Positions 9,247-17,525 are shown, counted from the first letter of the stretch. The stretch is 64,000 nucleotides of DNA from an uncultured Gemmatimonadota bacterium (GCA_902826615.1 CADEFN010000001.1:1240001-1304000); one strand, 5' to 3'. Made by a program: numbers and translations. The notes: generated by a model not told the origin, from the sequence alone.

Positions 9247-10161
9247 GTGATCGCATCAGCCTTCCGGGGTCGTCTTCCTGTGGACCAGTGGTATCCCGCG
9301 CGCGAGCCCGGGCTCACGGCGCGTCTGCTGGATCTTCCTGGTGGGGAGGTGGCACGTGTGGTCGAGGGAGGACCGGCCGACGCCGACCCGGTGGTGTTCA
9401 TTCACGGGTGGGGGTGTTCGGCCTACTTCTTCAGGAAACTGCTTCCGGCCGTGCTGGCAACGGGGCGCCGGGTGATGGCAATGGACCTGCGGGGTCACGG
9501 GGCCTCGAGCAAACCGGGTGACCCGGCGTGTTACACCGCGGAGTCGATGCGCGACTTTGCCACTGCCGTGCTGGATGCGACCGCCATCTCCCGGGCGCAC
9601 ATCGTCGCCCATTCGTTAGGCGGTGGGATCACGCTTGATCTGGCCGCAATGCACCCCGGACGGGTGCAGAGCCTGACCCTGCTGGCGCCTGTTGGGCTGG
9701 CCCCGGTTCGCTTTGTAACACTCGCCCGTCTGGGGACCCCGCCGCTGGCGGCACCGCTGGTGCCCTATGCGGTACCACGCTGGAGTATTCCCCTGGTGCT
9801 CCGGGCCGTGTACGGCCAGGAGGGTGAACACGGCACACGCGACGTGGACGAGTACTGGGCCCCCACCGCCGATCCCGCCTTTGCCCTCGCGTTGCGTGCC
9901 CTCCTCCATCACTATCGCTTTGCTCCGCGCACCGACGCCGATCTGGCCCGCATTACGGCGCCGGTGCTGCTGCTCCTTGGTGGCCGCGACCTGCTTGTAC
10001 GGTCACGGGCGTCTCGCAGGCGCATGGACGGGCGCGCCGGTTGGGACACGCGACTGCTGGAGACGGCGGGGCATGTGCTGGCCGAGGAGGTACCGGCGGC
10101 GGTGCTGGAATCACTACTGCCGCATCTCGATGCTGCGAGCCGATCGGCCACTCCTGGTTGA
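9247..10161 (+). CDS. alpha/beta hydrolase with intact triad
   Basis: 304 aa, GTG start. Typical alpha/beta-hydrolase fold: oxyanion HGWG, the strand VMAMDLRGHGASSKP, nucleophile elbow AHSLGG with the catalytic Ser, acid GGRD and His in AGHVLAEE. It therefore retains everything lost by the homologue at 6965. The substrate cannot be predicted; the closest well-known types are esterases, epoxide hydrolases and lactonases of the hydrolase-1 family. No membrane segment or signal peptide. The DEAD-box gene starts 36 bp downstream on the same strand and could be co-transcribed. Confidence 0.88.
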   Translation: MIASAFRGRLPVDQWYPAREPGLTARLLDLPGGEVARVVEGGPADADPVVFIHGWGCSAYFFRKLLPAVLATGRRVMAMDLRGHGASSKPGDPACYTAESMRDFATAVLDATAISRAHIVAHSLGGGITLDLAAMHPGRVQSLTLLAPVGLAPVRFVTLARLGTPPLAAPLVPYAVPRWSIPLVLRAVYGQEGEHGTRDVDEYWAPTADPAFALALRALLHHYRFAPRTDADLARITAPVLLLLGGRDLLVRSRASRRRMDGRAGWDTRLLETAGHVLAEEVPAAVLESLLPHLDAASRSATPG

Positions 10162-10172
10162 GTTTTCACCTC

Positions 10173-10188
10173 GGGAGGGTTACCTCCC
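10173..10188 (+). promoter_or_regulatory. hairpin just upstream of the DEAD-box helicase start
   Basis: GGGAGG (10173-10178) and CCTCCC (10183-10188) form a 6-bp GC stem with a GTTA loop, ending 8 nt before the ATG at 10197. The left arm is the only purine-rich Shine-Dalgarno-like sequence in the leader, so folding would hide it. A regulatory role is inference. Confidence 0.4.
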
Positions 10189-10196
10189 CTCTCTAC

Positions 10197-11453
10197 ATGA
10201 CACCTGCCAAGCGTTCTTCCCGCCGGTCATCCTCCCGGGGGCCAGCGCCCGTTGCTCTGGATACGACTGCTGCACCTGAACCTGCCACCTCGTTGTCCGA
10301 CGAGACGTCGGTCGAAAACACGCCCCTGTTCTCCTCGCTTGGGCTCGACGAGCGCGTGCTAAAGGCGGTCGAGGCGGCGGGGTATGCCCACCCGACCCCG
10401 ATTCAGACGCAGGCGATACCGCTGGCCCTCCGTGGGCGCGATCTGATGGGGCTCGCGCAAACCGGCACAGGAAAGACCGCTGCCTTCACACTCCCGATTG
10501 TGCAGCGGCTTCTGGATGGCCCACGACGCTTGCGAGCGCTGATCCTCACGCCAACACGTGAGCTGTGCCAGCAGGTGGACGCGTCGTTCCGGAAGTATGG
10601 CCTCTTTGCCGGAATCGACGTGGCACCAGTCTACGGCGGTGTAGGCTATGAGCCGCAGGAAAAGGCGCTGTCGTCGGGGGTGGATGTGATTGTGGCGACG
10701 CCGGGGCGTTTGATCGACCACATGGAACGCCGCAACGTGTCACTCGACGAACTCGAGATCCTCGTGCTGGACGAGGCCGACCGGATGCTCGACATGGGGT
10801 TCGCGCCGCAGATCAACCGGATTGTGGCTGGGATTTCACCGTACCGGCAAACGCTGTTGTTCAGCGCCACCATGCCCCCCGAGGTCGAGGCACTCGCGCG
10901 CAAGTATCTCCGGCGCCCGATTGTGGTGCAGGTGGGGCGTCGCAGCCAGGCAGCGCACACCGTGCGTCACGCCGTCTATCCGGTGCCGGGTGCCAGAAAG
11001 ACGCCGCTCCTGGTGGCGCTGCTCAAGGAGCCCGACATGGATTCGGTGTTGGTCTTCACGCGCACAAAACATGGGGCGGACAAGGTGGTGCGCGGGCTCA
11101 ACGATGCCGGCATTGAAGCGTCAGCCATGCATGCCGACAAGACGCAGGCGCAACGCAACGCGGCCCTCGAAGGCTTTCGAACGGGGGCCGTTCGTGTGCT
11201 GGTGGCCACCGACATCGCCCAGCGCGGACTCGACATCTCCGGCATCAGTCATGTGATCAACTACGACGTGCCGGGACAAGCCGAAGATTACATCCATCGC
11301 ATCGGGCGCACGGGCCGGGCGGCGCAGACCGGGGATGCCTTCACTTTCATGGCGCCCGACGAAATTGCGATGGTCCGCACGATCGAGCGCGTCCTGGGGC
11401 AGCCGATTGATCGTGTCTCCATGCCCGGCTTCGACTTCGGCTCGGGCGCGTAA
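10197..11453 (+). CDS. DEAD-box ATP-dependent RNA helicase (RhlE-like)
   Basis: 418 aa, ATG MTPAKRSSRRSSSRG. Full set of DEAD-box motifs: Q motif (FSSLGLDERVLKAVEAAGY and PTPIQ), motif I AQTGTGKT, Ia PTRELCQQ, Ib TPGR, II DEAD (VLDEADRML), III SAT, IV VLVFTRTKHGAD, V ATDIAQRGLDI and VI HRIGRTGRA. The C-terminus stops soon after the second RecA domain, without the basic tail common in RhlE. Role: RNA duplex unwinding in ribosome assembly or RNA decay. An upstream in-frame extension to 10041 overlaps the hydrolase gene and is not supported. A GC hairpin lies in the leader. Confidence 0.95.
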   Translation: MTPAKRSSRRSSSRGPAPVALDTTAAPEPATSLSDETSVENTPLFSSLGLDERVLKAVEAAGYAHPTPIQTQAIPLALRGRDLMGLAQTGTGKTAAFTLPIVQRLLDGPRRLRALILTPTRELCQQVDASFRKYGLFAGIDVAPVYGGVGYEPQEKALSSGVDVIVATPGRLIDHMERRNVSLDELEILVLDEADRMLDMGFAPQINRIVAGISPYRQTLLFSATMPPEVEALARKYLRRPIVVQVGRRSQAAHTVRHAVYPVPGARKTPLLVALLKEPDMDSVLVFTRTKHGADKVVRGLNDAGIEASAMHADKTQAQRNAALEGFRTGAVRVLVATDIAQRGLDISGISHVINYDVPGQAEDYIHRIGRTGRAAQTGDAFTFMAPDEIAMVRTIERVLGQPIDRVSMPGFDFGSGA

Positions 11454-11515
11454 GGCGAGCCGCATCAGCGCTCGCAGATCGCGGCGCCGTTCCGCCAGAT
11501 CATCGGTGACGTCAC

Positions 11516-11974
11516 TCATCGTCGCAGGCGTCCGAGCCGGCTGACAATGACCGTTTCGGCCGCCGATCCACGTTGCACGATGATGCGGGTGTTGGCGGCG
11601 CCGTAACCGAGCCCACTGGCCGACCAGGCGATGGAATCACGCGTCGTTTGCAGCGTGACACCAAAGATTTCGTGCAGGGCATGTGTGGCGAAGGTGTCGG
11701 GCCCAGCCGCGAGGTGCAGGACGGCGCCCGTCGTATCGATATGGAGCGCAATCCGCTGGGTGCGCTGCCGAGCCAGGTGGCGCGCGTCCGCCGCCGCGCG
11801 TACCACAAGCGACGCCGCCCCGTCAGCCGCCCACTGGTCGCGGGCGTGCCAAAGCGGGGGCAGGGCCAGAGCCGAAAGGACGCCAACGATGACGAGAACG
11901 AGCACCAGCTCTGGAAGAACAAAGCCGGCCTTTCTGCGGGCGCATAACGAAGCGGCGAGGGGCCGTTGGGTCAT
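11516..11974 (-). CDS. type IV pilin / GspH-like pseudopilin
   Basis: 152 aa with a prepilin leader and cleavage site RRKAG|FVLPE (Gly17, Phe18, Glu22), followed by a hydrophobic helix VLVLVIVGVLSALALPP, the standard N-methylated pilin stem. The C-terminal part has the short beta-rich domain of minor pseudopilins such as GspH/FimT. It would be processed by a prepilin peptidase at the inner membrane. No other secretion or pilus genes are nearby, so it is an orphan. It is divergent from the lipoprotein gene at 12093. Exact family (GspH versus FimU/FimT) is uncertain. Confidence 0.85.
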   Translation of the reverse strand: MTQRPLAASLCARRKAGFVLPELVLVLVIVGVLSALALPPLWHARDQWAADGAASLVVRAAADARHLARQRTQRIALHIDTTGAVLHLAAGPDTFATHALHEIFGVTLQTTRDSIAWSASGLGYGAANTRIIVQRGSAAETVIVSRLGRLRR

Positions 11975-12092
11975 GCGGCAATCCTACGCAAACGATTGCT
12001 GGCGTCCCGTACCATTTCCTTGCGACTGCAATCATTTTCGCGGCACCGCTCAGCCCTTTCGTCTCGTTCCAGCTCCCGATACCGTTCCCCAT

Positions 12093-12341
12093 ATGTCACG
12101 CCCGTCCCGTATTGCTTCGTCGCTGCTGATCTGCCTTGCTATGGGATGCGGGCTCCCGACGCGGGACGACATCGACATGGCTCAGACTGTGACCGACATG
12201 GCGCAAGCCGTTCAGGAGCTGCAGGGATCGCAGCAGGACCTGCAGGATCGCATCGATTCACTCACCACGGTGGTGTTGCGGCAGGATTCCGTGCTTCGGT
12301 CGATGGCCAACCTGATGGGCGCGCCACTGCCGCCGCGTTGA
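12093..12341 (+). CDS. small coiled-coil lipoprotein
   Basis: 82 aa from ATG MSRPSRIASSLLICLAMGC. The lipobox LAMG|C with Cys19 predicts a diacylglycerol-modified lipoprotein. The mature part is short and heptad-like (VTDMAQAVQELQGSQQDLQD, then RIDSLTTVVLRQDSVLRSM), predicting an extended trimeric or dimeric coiled coil, like the N-terminal helix of CpoB/YbgF or Lpp. A longer in-frame upstream extension is rejected because the signal peptide begins here. The selenoprotein gene starts 20 bp downstream and is probably in the same transcript, ending at the terminator at 12603. Function unknown. Confidence 0.8.
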   Translation: MSRPSRIASSLLICLAMGCGLPTRDDIDMAQTVTDMAQAVQELQGSQQDLQDRIDSLTTVVLRQDSVLRSMANLMGAPLPPR

Positions 12342-12361
12342 CCTCTACATCTTCACCACCC

Positions 12362-12598
12362 ATGCACGTTCGCATCGAATACTGCACCGTGTGAAACTAC
12401 GAACCGCGGGCCGCCAGTCTGGCGGCCGAGGTTCGGGGGGCATTTCCCGAAGCCACGGTTGAACTTGTCCCCTCTGGTGGCGGACGGTTCGAGGTGGCGC
12501 GGGATGGCCTCATGATTTTCCAGAAGTCCCTGCTGGGTCGTCACGCGCGCCCCGGCGAAATCGTGCAGCTGCTGCGAAGCGACCCTTCGGTGTCCTGA
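12362..12598 (+). CDS. selW: SelW/Rdx-family selenoprotein (in-frame UGA = selenocysteine)
   Basis: 78-aa Rdx-family (SelW/SelT/SelH) thioredoxin-like protein. The frame reads MHVRIEYCTV, then TGA at 12392-12394, then NYEPRAASLAAEV and on to a TGA at 12596-12598. Reading the first TGA as selenocysteine gives YCTVU, the CxxU redox motif, in the exact family position after the first beta-strand. The remainder matches Rdx: an Arg-Ala helix, FPEATVELVPSGGGRFEVARDG and IFQKSLLG. A SECIS-like hairpin starts 6 nt after the UGA, and an intrinsic terminator starts 5 nt after the second stop. Sequence conservation past the UGA argues against a pseudogene. SelA, SelB, SelD and tRNA-Sec are not in the window. 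Role: presumably thiol redox. Confidence 0.88.
12400..12435 (+). promoter_or_regulatory. bacterial SECIS element of selW
   Basis: Outer stem CGAACC (12400-12405) pairs with GGTTCG (12430-12435). Inner stem GCCGCC (12410-12415) pairs with GGCGGC (12421-12426). The apical loop is AGTCT (12416-12420). The short internal loop can form further G-C pairs. The loop lies 22-26 nt from the UGA and contains the G-U that bacterial SelB hairpins such as E. coli fdhF (loop GGUC) present. The structure is visible; SelB binding is inferred. Confidence 0.75.
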
Positions 12599-12602
12599 CG
12601 CG

Positions 12603-12628
12603 ACGCTCCCAGCTCGTCGGAGCGTTTT
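12603..12628 (+). terminator. intrinsic terminator after selW
   Basis: ACGCTCC (12603-12609) pairs with GGAGCGT (12619-12625) around a 9-nt loop, followed by TTTTCTCTTT. It sits between the second stop of selW and the ATG of pfkA. Confidence 0.8.
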
Positions 12629-12643
12629 CTCTTTCGTCCTACT

Positions 12644-13723
12644 ATGCGCATAGCTCTCTCCACCGGTGGCGGCGACGCCCCCGGTCTCAACGCGGTGATC
12701 CGGGCCGCCGTCCTCTCTGCGACCAGCCGTGGCTGGGACGTACTCGGCATCTGCCGCGGCTACTATGGCCTGCTGGGTGAGGACGACATCATCCCCCTCA
12801 CACGGAATAGCGTGCGCGGCATTGGGCATTTGGGGGGGACGATCCTCCGCACGACCAACCGCGGGAATCCCTTCCATTTTCCTGTCCTGCAACCCGATGG
12901 GTCGTATCGCGAGATCGATCGTTCGGGTGAACTCATGGAAAATGCCGCGCGGCTGGGCATCGATGCGATTCTCACCATCGGCGGTGACGGATCGCTCAGC
13001 ATCGGGCAGAAGCTGCATGAGCGGGGCATGAAGATCGTCGGGGTGCCCAAAACCATCGACAATGACGTCAGTGGCACCATCACCACGTTCGGGTTCGACA
13101 CGGCGGTGAACACGGCCATCGAGGCACTCGACAAACTGCACACAACCGCCGAAAGTCACGATCGGGTGATCGTGATGGAAGTGATGGGGCGCAACGCTGG
13201 CTTTATTGCGCTGCACAGCGGCGTGGCCGCCAGCGCCGACGTGATCCTGATCCCCGAAATCCCCTTCGATATCGAGAAGGTGTGTGACAAGGTGCGCGAG
13301 CGGGACGGCGCCGGGCGTCACTTCTCCATCGTGGTGGTCGCCGAGGGAGCCTACCCCGTTGGTGGGCAGGAGTCCGTGCTGGGCGACTCACTCCCGGGGC
13401 AGGCCACGCGAGTGGGTGGCATCGCGGGGCGCATTGCCTGGGAAATCCAGGAACGCACCGGCAAGGAGTCACGCTCCCTCGTGCTCGGCCACCTGCAGCG
13501 CGGGGGGTCCCCCACGGGTTACGACCGACTGCTGGCGATGCGTTTTGGAGGGGCGGCCATCGAGGCCATCGAGCAGCAGAAGTGGGGTCACATGGTGGCA
13601 CTGCAGTCGCCTCACATTGTGGCCATTCCCATTGCGGACGTGCTCGCCTCCCAGAAGCGCGTCGAGCTCAATCACGACATCATGCGCACTGCCCGCGCGT
13701 CGGGCATCGCCTTCGGCGACTGA
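12644..13723 (+). CDS. pfkA: 6-phosphofructokinase
   Basis: 359 aa, glycolytic phosphorylation of fructose 6-phosphate in the cytosol. Motifs: STGGGDAPGLN (phosphate loop), TIGGDGSL, PKTIDNDV, then MGRNAGFIAL and GHLQRGGSP. The combination of Gly in GGDG and Lys in PKTIDND is the pattern known from ATP-dependent enzymes of the mixed (group III) PFK clade. PPi enzymes normally have GGDD at the first site. ATP use is therefore the better guess but not certain. Start ATG at 12644 directly after the selW terminator, so it needs its own promoter, which I could not identify. Length is usual for the family. Confidence 0.95.
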   Translation: MRIALSTGGGDAPGLNAVIRAAVLSATSRGWDVLGICRGYYGLLGEDDIIPLTRNSVRGIGHLGGTILRTTNRGNPFHFPVLQPDGSYREIDRSGELMENAARLGIDAILTIGGDGSLSIGQKLHERGMKIVGVPKTIDNDVSGTITTFGFDTAVNTAIEALDKLHTTAESHDRVIVMEVMGRNAGFIALHSGVAASADVILIPEIPFDIEKVCDKVRERDGAGRHFSIVVVAEGAYPVGGQESVLGDSLPGQATRVGGIAGRIAWEIQERTGKESRSLVLGHLQRGGSPTGYDRLLAMRFGGAAIEAIEQQKWGHMVALQSPHIVAIPIADVLASQKRVELNHDIMRTARASGIAFGD

Positions 13724-13952
13724 GGGAACCTCGGCAACCTTGTGAGCCTCGGCGTGTAGGTCACTTCCAACGGTGCGCGGGGTGTCCTCGTTGCACTGTT
13801 GGAGCGTCCGTAGCGCGGGACAGTCGAGGTGTGACGCAGGTAGCCTGATTTCGTCAACCGATTGCGGGGCATATGTTTAGCGCCGAGGTTGCGTTCAGGG
13901 TCAACAGGGCATCAGCCCTGCACTACAACCTGCGAAGGTCTTCGGAGGACTG

Positions 13953-14264
13953 ATGAAGCGTGCAGGTTGGATTGTTGCTGCTGGAGTGATCATGCTGCTG
14001 GCTTCTCCCAGAATCACTTTGGGACAGCCGGTGCGCTCCTTCACGGCACAGAAGCGGGATTCCGACACAACCATTCCGCGTGAACATCGGCCCCCGCCGG
14101 GGATGTGCCGCGTGTGGCTCGATGGTGTACCGGCCGCCCAGCAGCCCGCGCTTACCGATTGCGCGACGGCGGTGAGGACCAAGCCCAAGAATGGCCGCGT
14201 GATTTTCGGCGAAGTGGTGCCAGACTCGAGTGGCCGCAAGCAGGAGAAGCCCAAAAAGCCGTAA
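13953..14264 (+). CDS. small secreted protein with two Cys, function unknown
   Basis: 103 aa, ATG preceded by a good Shine-Dalgarno (GGAGG at 13944-13948). Signal peptide MKRAGWIVAAGVIMLLAS... with a likely site TLG|Q before Gln25. The mature part has a PPPGMCRVWLDGVPAAQQP block followed by a second Cys (TDCATA). These two Cys may form a disulfide. This PPGMCR block recurs in small secreted proteins of several soil bacterial phyla as far as I recall. Highly charged Lys-rich C-terminus. The leader holds a short CAGGGC/GCCCTG hairpin at 13905-13920. No function assigned. Confidence 0.75.
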   Translation: MKRAGWIVAAGVIMLLASPRITLGQPVRSFTAQKRDSDTTIPREHRPPPGMCRVWLDGVPAAQQPALTDCATAVRTKPKNGRVIFGEVVPDSSGRKQEKPKKP

Positions 14265-14325
14265 CACCCTCAATCCGGGGCATGGCGAAGGCCCGGAGAG
14301 GCAACCACGCGTGTTAGCTTGACGC

Positions 14326-17001
14326 GTGCTGAACGAAATTCGCGATCGCGCGCTACCCCCTGACCACGCCGCCTTCGTGGCGGCGGAGCCTCCCACCGGG
14401 CGCGTGATTGTCATCGCCCCCACGCGCGCAGCCTGTGAAACCATCGAGCTCGCGCTCGGACTCCAGGTGGACACGGTGCTCGAGCGCGAACATGGTGAGG
14501 AGATCCGGGCCCTCGCCCGTGGGGGGAAGGGCTTCGGGATAGTTGCCGGAACGGGCACCGGAAAGACCCTCGCCGTGCGGCCGATCGCCCAGGCCATCCT
14601 GCGGACCGACACGCTCAAGGTGGGCGTGGTCAACCGTGAGCGTGAGGCGACGCCCGAGACGCCGACGTGGAACGTGATCATCGTGACCACGGGCATCGCG
14701 CGGCGCTGGTTTCAGGATGGCGACATTCTGCCGCGCGACACCCTGATCATCGATGAAATCCACCAGACCTCGGCCGAGCTGGAGTTGTGTCTGGCGTTAG
14801 GCAAACGGGTGGGATGCCGGTACATCTGGCTTTCGGCCACCGTCGATCCGTCGTTTTATGCGCGGTACCTCAATGCCGCGGCCGTCATCCAGAGTTCGGC
14901 CTTCGATCCGGCGCGGGCGGCGGATGTGCGCGTGGTGCGCAAGGATCCCGCCAATTTTCTCGACGACCGCTTTCTGCAGGGTGTGAGCAAGCAGAAGCGT
15001 GGCGTGGGGATGTTTCTTCCCACCCGTGCCAGCGTGGAACAGGTGTCGAGTGCAGTGGGCGACCGGTTTCAGCGGATCACGTCGGCGTTTTACCATGGGG
15101 GCGAGCCGATCCGGGTAATTCGTCCCTTTCTGGAAGAAGGGGCCCCCAAGCCGTTTTTCCTGGCCATGACCGCGGCGGGGCAGAGCGCACTGAACATCCG
15201 TGGGCTCGATACGGTGGTGATCGACGACACGCGCTTTGCCAACGTGGTGGAACGTGGCAAGAACGTGCTCACGCGGCTGCATCTTGGCACAAACGAGATC
15301 CTGCAGATGGCGGGGCGTGTGCACGGGCGCGTGGAAGGCGGGCGGGTGTTCATTCTCAGTGACCGCGACATCGAGTTTTCGAACCTGCGACCCACGGCGC
15401 CCGAGTTCCAGCTGGCCGGGGACTGTGAGCGGGTGGCGCTCACCTGCGCCGGGCTTGGCGTGCGTGCCGATGAACTCGATCTTCCGGTGGCCCTCGATCA
15501 CGGCGCGTATCGGCGGGCATTGCAGCATCTCGAGGCTCGTGGCGTGGTGGAGCAGGGCCGGCTGTCGCGATATGGCCGCATGGTCGAGGCCCTTCCTGTC
15601 GAGCGACCATGGGCCGAGCTCATCGCGCATGCCGACACCAGGCTGCTTCCCTACCTGGCGGTGATGGCCAGCGTCGAGAGTCTGCACCGCATGACACGTG
15701 ACCAGCGTGACCTGTCGGGACTGATTGTGGCTGGAAGCGATCACCTCACTGCCTACAACGTGTATGCCGACGCCTACACACGGGCAGGGTACCTGGGTGA
15801 GGTGTATGGACTCCCGCGTCAGCTCTTTGATGAAGGGGCCATCGGGTTATGGGCGGAACGGCGTGGTGTGCTGGTGAAGGCTATCGAGGATACCGCGCTG
15901 GCCATGGCGAGTGTCTGTCGCGCGGTAGGCTTTGAGCTGCCGCAGCGGATGCCACTGGTGGATGACGCCATCCGTCGCGCCTTTTGCGACCTGCTCGCGC
16001 GGATCATGCCGTTTGACCTTGTCATCGACGAGGAAACGGCCGACGGGCAGGAAGCCAGGGTGTCACGCAGTAGTGTGTGCGGCTCGTGGGGCGCGGTGGC
16101 CGGTTCGTTGCGCTATTTCGCCGACCGGTTTGGTGTGCCCCGTGCGTCGGTGGAAGGGACGCAGGTACCAAACGATCTCGTGCGCCAGTATGCCGTGCGT
16201 GGCGAGCCCGAAGTGGTGTACGACGGGGATCAGCGCAAGGATGCCTTGCTCCGACGCACACGGGTGACGTACTTCGGCTTCGAGCTGGAACGTGACGAAG
16301 CGTTTCTCGACGACTTCGGCGACGAGGCGGCGTCATGTCAGCGGGCCCTCGCCGAGGCGATGGCGCGTGAGGAAGCTCGGCATCCGGCGGTGCGTGCCAA
16401 TCAGCGTGGCATTCTCGAAGCCCGCGAACTCTACAGACGATCGGGCGGGCGCACCCCGCGCCTGGGCTTCGCCGAGTTGCGTGATGCCTATCGAGCCCTG
16501 CTGGCCGGTGTGGGGTCGATGCGGGAGTATCGGCTGGCCCAGCTGCGGCTCGATTTTTCTGGCCTGGTCGATCCAGCGGAACGCACGCGCTTGTTTGCGC
16601 TCCCCGATCACGTCGAGATTCGAGGGCACCCTGTCGGTATCGACTACGACGTCGAGGATGGTGCCGCCGGCGAGGCGCCGCAGGCGATTGCCCGGCTGGT
16701 GCTGCCGGAAAAGATGGCGCGAACCCTGGTCAGCGAAGAGGTACCGGCCCTCGACCGCGCCGTGCGTTTTGTGGTGCACCGCGGCCAGCGTGGCAGTGTG
16801 CGTGCCGAAACACTCGATGAACTGCAGGAACTGCTGGACCGGCCGTGGACGCCGCACGAGCCCAGCCGTCGTCAGGAGCGCGAAGACGATGCCCGCCGCA
16901 AGCGCCGTGATCGCGACACCCGTTCTCGCGGTGAAGTCGACCGCCATCGCAAATCACGTGATGGTGCGCGAGTGAACCCGCGCCGACGCGGGAAACGTTA
17001 G
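14326..17001 (+). CDS. large DEAH-type superfamily-2 helicase, orphan
   Basis: 891 aa, GTG start. N-terminal helicase core: Walker A AGTGTGKT (residues 75-81), DEIH box in LIIDEIHQTS (about 141-149), WLSATVDP (motif III) and a second RecA domain with ILQMAGRVHGRVEGG (motif VI, Gln/Arg-rich). The DEIH box and SAT place it near the HrpA/NS3 group of SF2 helicases. The region after about residue 360 is helical and not recognisable to me as the HrpA winged-helix/OB part. The last 45 residues are extremely basic (RRKRRDRDTRSR and similar), suggesting nucleic-acid binding. The stop overlaps the stop of the convergent GNAT gene within a CGTTAGGC motif. Substrate (RNA or DNA) unknown. Confidence 0.85.
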   Translation: MLNEIRDRALPPDHAAFVAAEPPTGRVIVIAPTRAACETIELALGLQVDTVLEREHGEEIRALARGGKGFGIVAGTGTGKTLAVRPIAQAILRTDTLKVGVVNREREATPETPTWNVIIVTTGIARRWFQDGDILPRDTLIIDEIHQTSAELELCLALGKRVGCRYIWLSATVDPSFYARYLNAAAVIQSSAFDPARAADVRVVRKDPANFLDDRFLQGVSKQKRGVGMFLPTRASVEQVSSAVGDRFQRITSAFYHGGEPIRVIRPFLEEGAPKPFFLAMTAAGQSALNIRGLDTVVIDDTRFANVVERGKNVLTRLHLGTNEILQMAGRVHGRVEGGRVFILSDRDIEFSNLRPTAPEFQLAGDCERVALTCAGLGVRADELDLPVALDHGAYRRALQHLEARGVVEQGRLSRYGRMVEALPVERPWAELIAHADTRLLPYLAVMASVESLHRMTRDQRDLSGLIVAGSDHLTAYNVYADAYTRAGYLGEVYGLPRQLFDEGAIGLWAERRGVLVKAIEDTALAMASVCRAVGFELPQRMPLVDDAIRRAFCDLLARIMPFDLVIDEETADGQEARVSRSSVCGSWGAVAGSLRYFADRFGVPRASVEGTQVPNDLVRQYAVRGEPEVVYDGDQRKDALLRRTRVTYFGFELERDEAFLDDFGDEAASCQRALAEAMAREEARHPAVRANQRGILEARELYRRSGGRTPRLGFAELRDAYRALLAGVGSMREYRLAQLRLDFSGLVDPAERTRLFALPDHVEIRGHPVGIDYDVEDGAAGEAPQAIARLVLPEKMARTLVSEEVPALDRAVRFVVHRGQRGSVRAETLDELQELLDRPWTPHEPSRRQEREDDARRKRRDRDTRSRGEVDRHRKSRDGARVNPRRRGKR

Positions 17002-17525
17002 GCGCCGTCCGTCCCGGGCAGGGTGACAGTGTACTGATCACGCGCATAGGGTTCGAAGCCGCGGGCGAGATAGTTGGGCAGCGCCGAGGGGGCGTCGAGG
17101 GTGCAGGTGTGCAGCCAGACACGTGTGGCGCCCCAGGCAAAGGCCTCCCGCGCCGCCTGCTCCAGGAGCCAGCGGCCAAGTCCCTTGCCGAAGGCGTGCG
17201 CCATGAGGCCGAAGTAGGCGATTTCCACTGAGCCGTCACGGTGGCGCAGGAGTTCGAAGTAGCCGCCACGCTCGCCCGCCGTTCGTAGCTCGAACACCCG
17301 CACCGAATCGCGACCGAGGTACTCGGCGAAGGTGTCGTCGCTCCAACCCAGCCTGTCGTGCCAGTGGTACGCGGCTCCTACCTGGTGGTAGAGCTCACGG
17401 GCCGTGGCGACGGGGCAGGGTCGGATCTCAACTACCTCGGCTGCTATGGCGGGCACCTCTCCGACCCGAAGGCGCGACAGGTCGGGCAAGTGGAGATACG
17501 TGCGTTCCACGGTCAGTTGAGGCAT
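16998..17525 (-). CDS. GNAT-family N-acetyltransferase
   Basis: 175 aa from ATG MPQLTVERTYLHL. GNAT fold with the acetyl-CoA loop AHAFGKGLGRWLLEQA (Q/R-x-x-G-x-G/A type) followed by TRVWLHTCTLDAPSALPNYL and GFEPY, the usual beta-4 to beta-6 segment. Substrate unknown (protein, small amine or antibiotic). The longer open frame to 17651 enters the AT-rich tetR promoter region and is not supported. It is convergent with the helicase, with stops overlapping by 4 bp. Confidence 0.88.
   Translation of the reverse strand: MPQLTVERTYLHLPDLSRLRVGEVPAIAAEVVEIRPCPVATARELYHQVGAAYHWHDRLGWSDDTFAEYLGRDSVRVFELRTAGERGGYFELLRHRDGSVEIAYFGLMAHAFGKGLGRWLLEQAAREAFAWGATRVWLHTCTLDAPSALPNYLARGFEPYARDQYTVTLPGTDGA

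Noticed and set aside
12362-12394. A 10-codon ORF MHVRIEYCTV ending at TGA, or a SelW pseudogene
   Set aside because: Sequence after the TGA keeps the Rdx pattern, a SECIS-like hairpin follows and the terminator sits after the second stop; selenocysteine is the simpler reading.
14797-15744. 315-aa minus-strand frame inside the DEAH helicase
   Set aside because: Antisense shadow; the plus-strand helicase motifs run through it without interruption.
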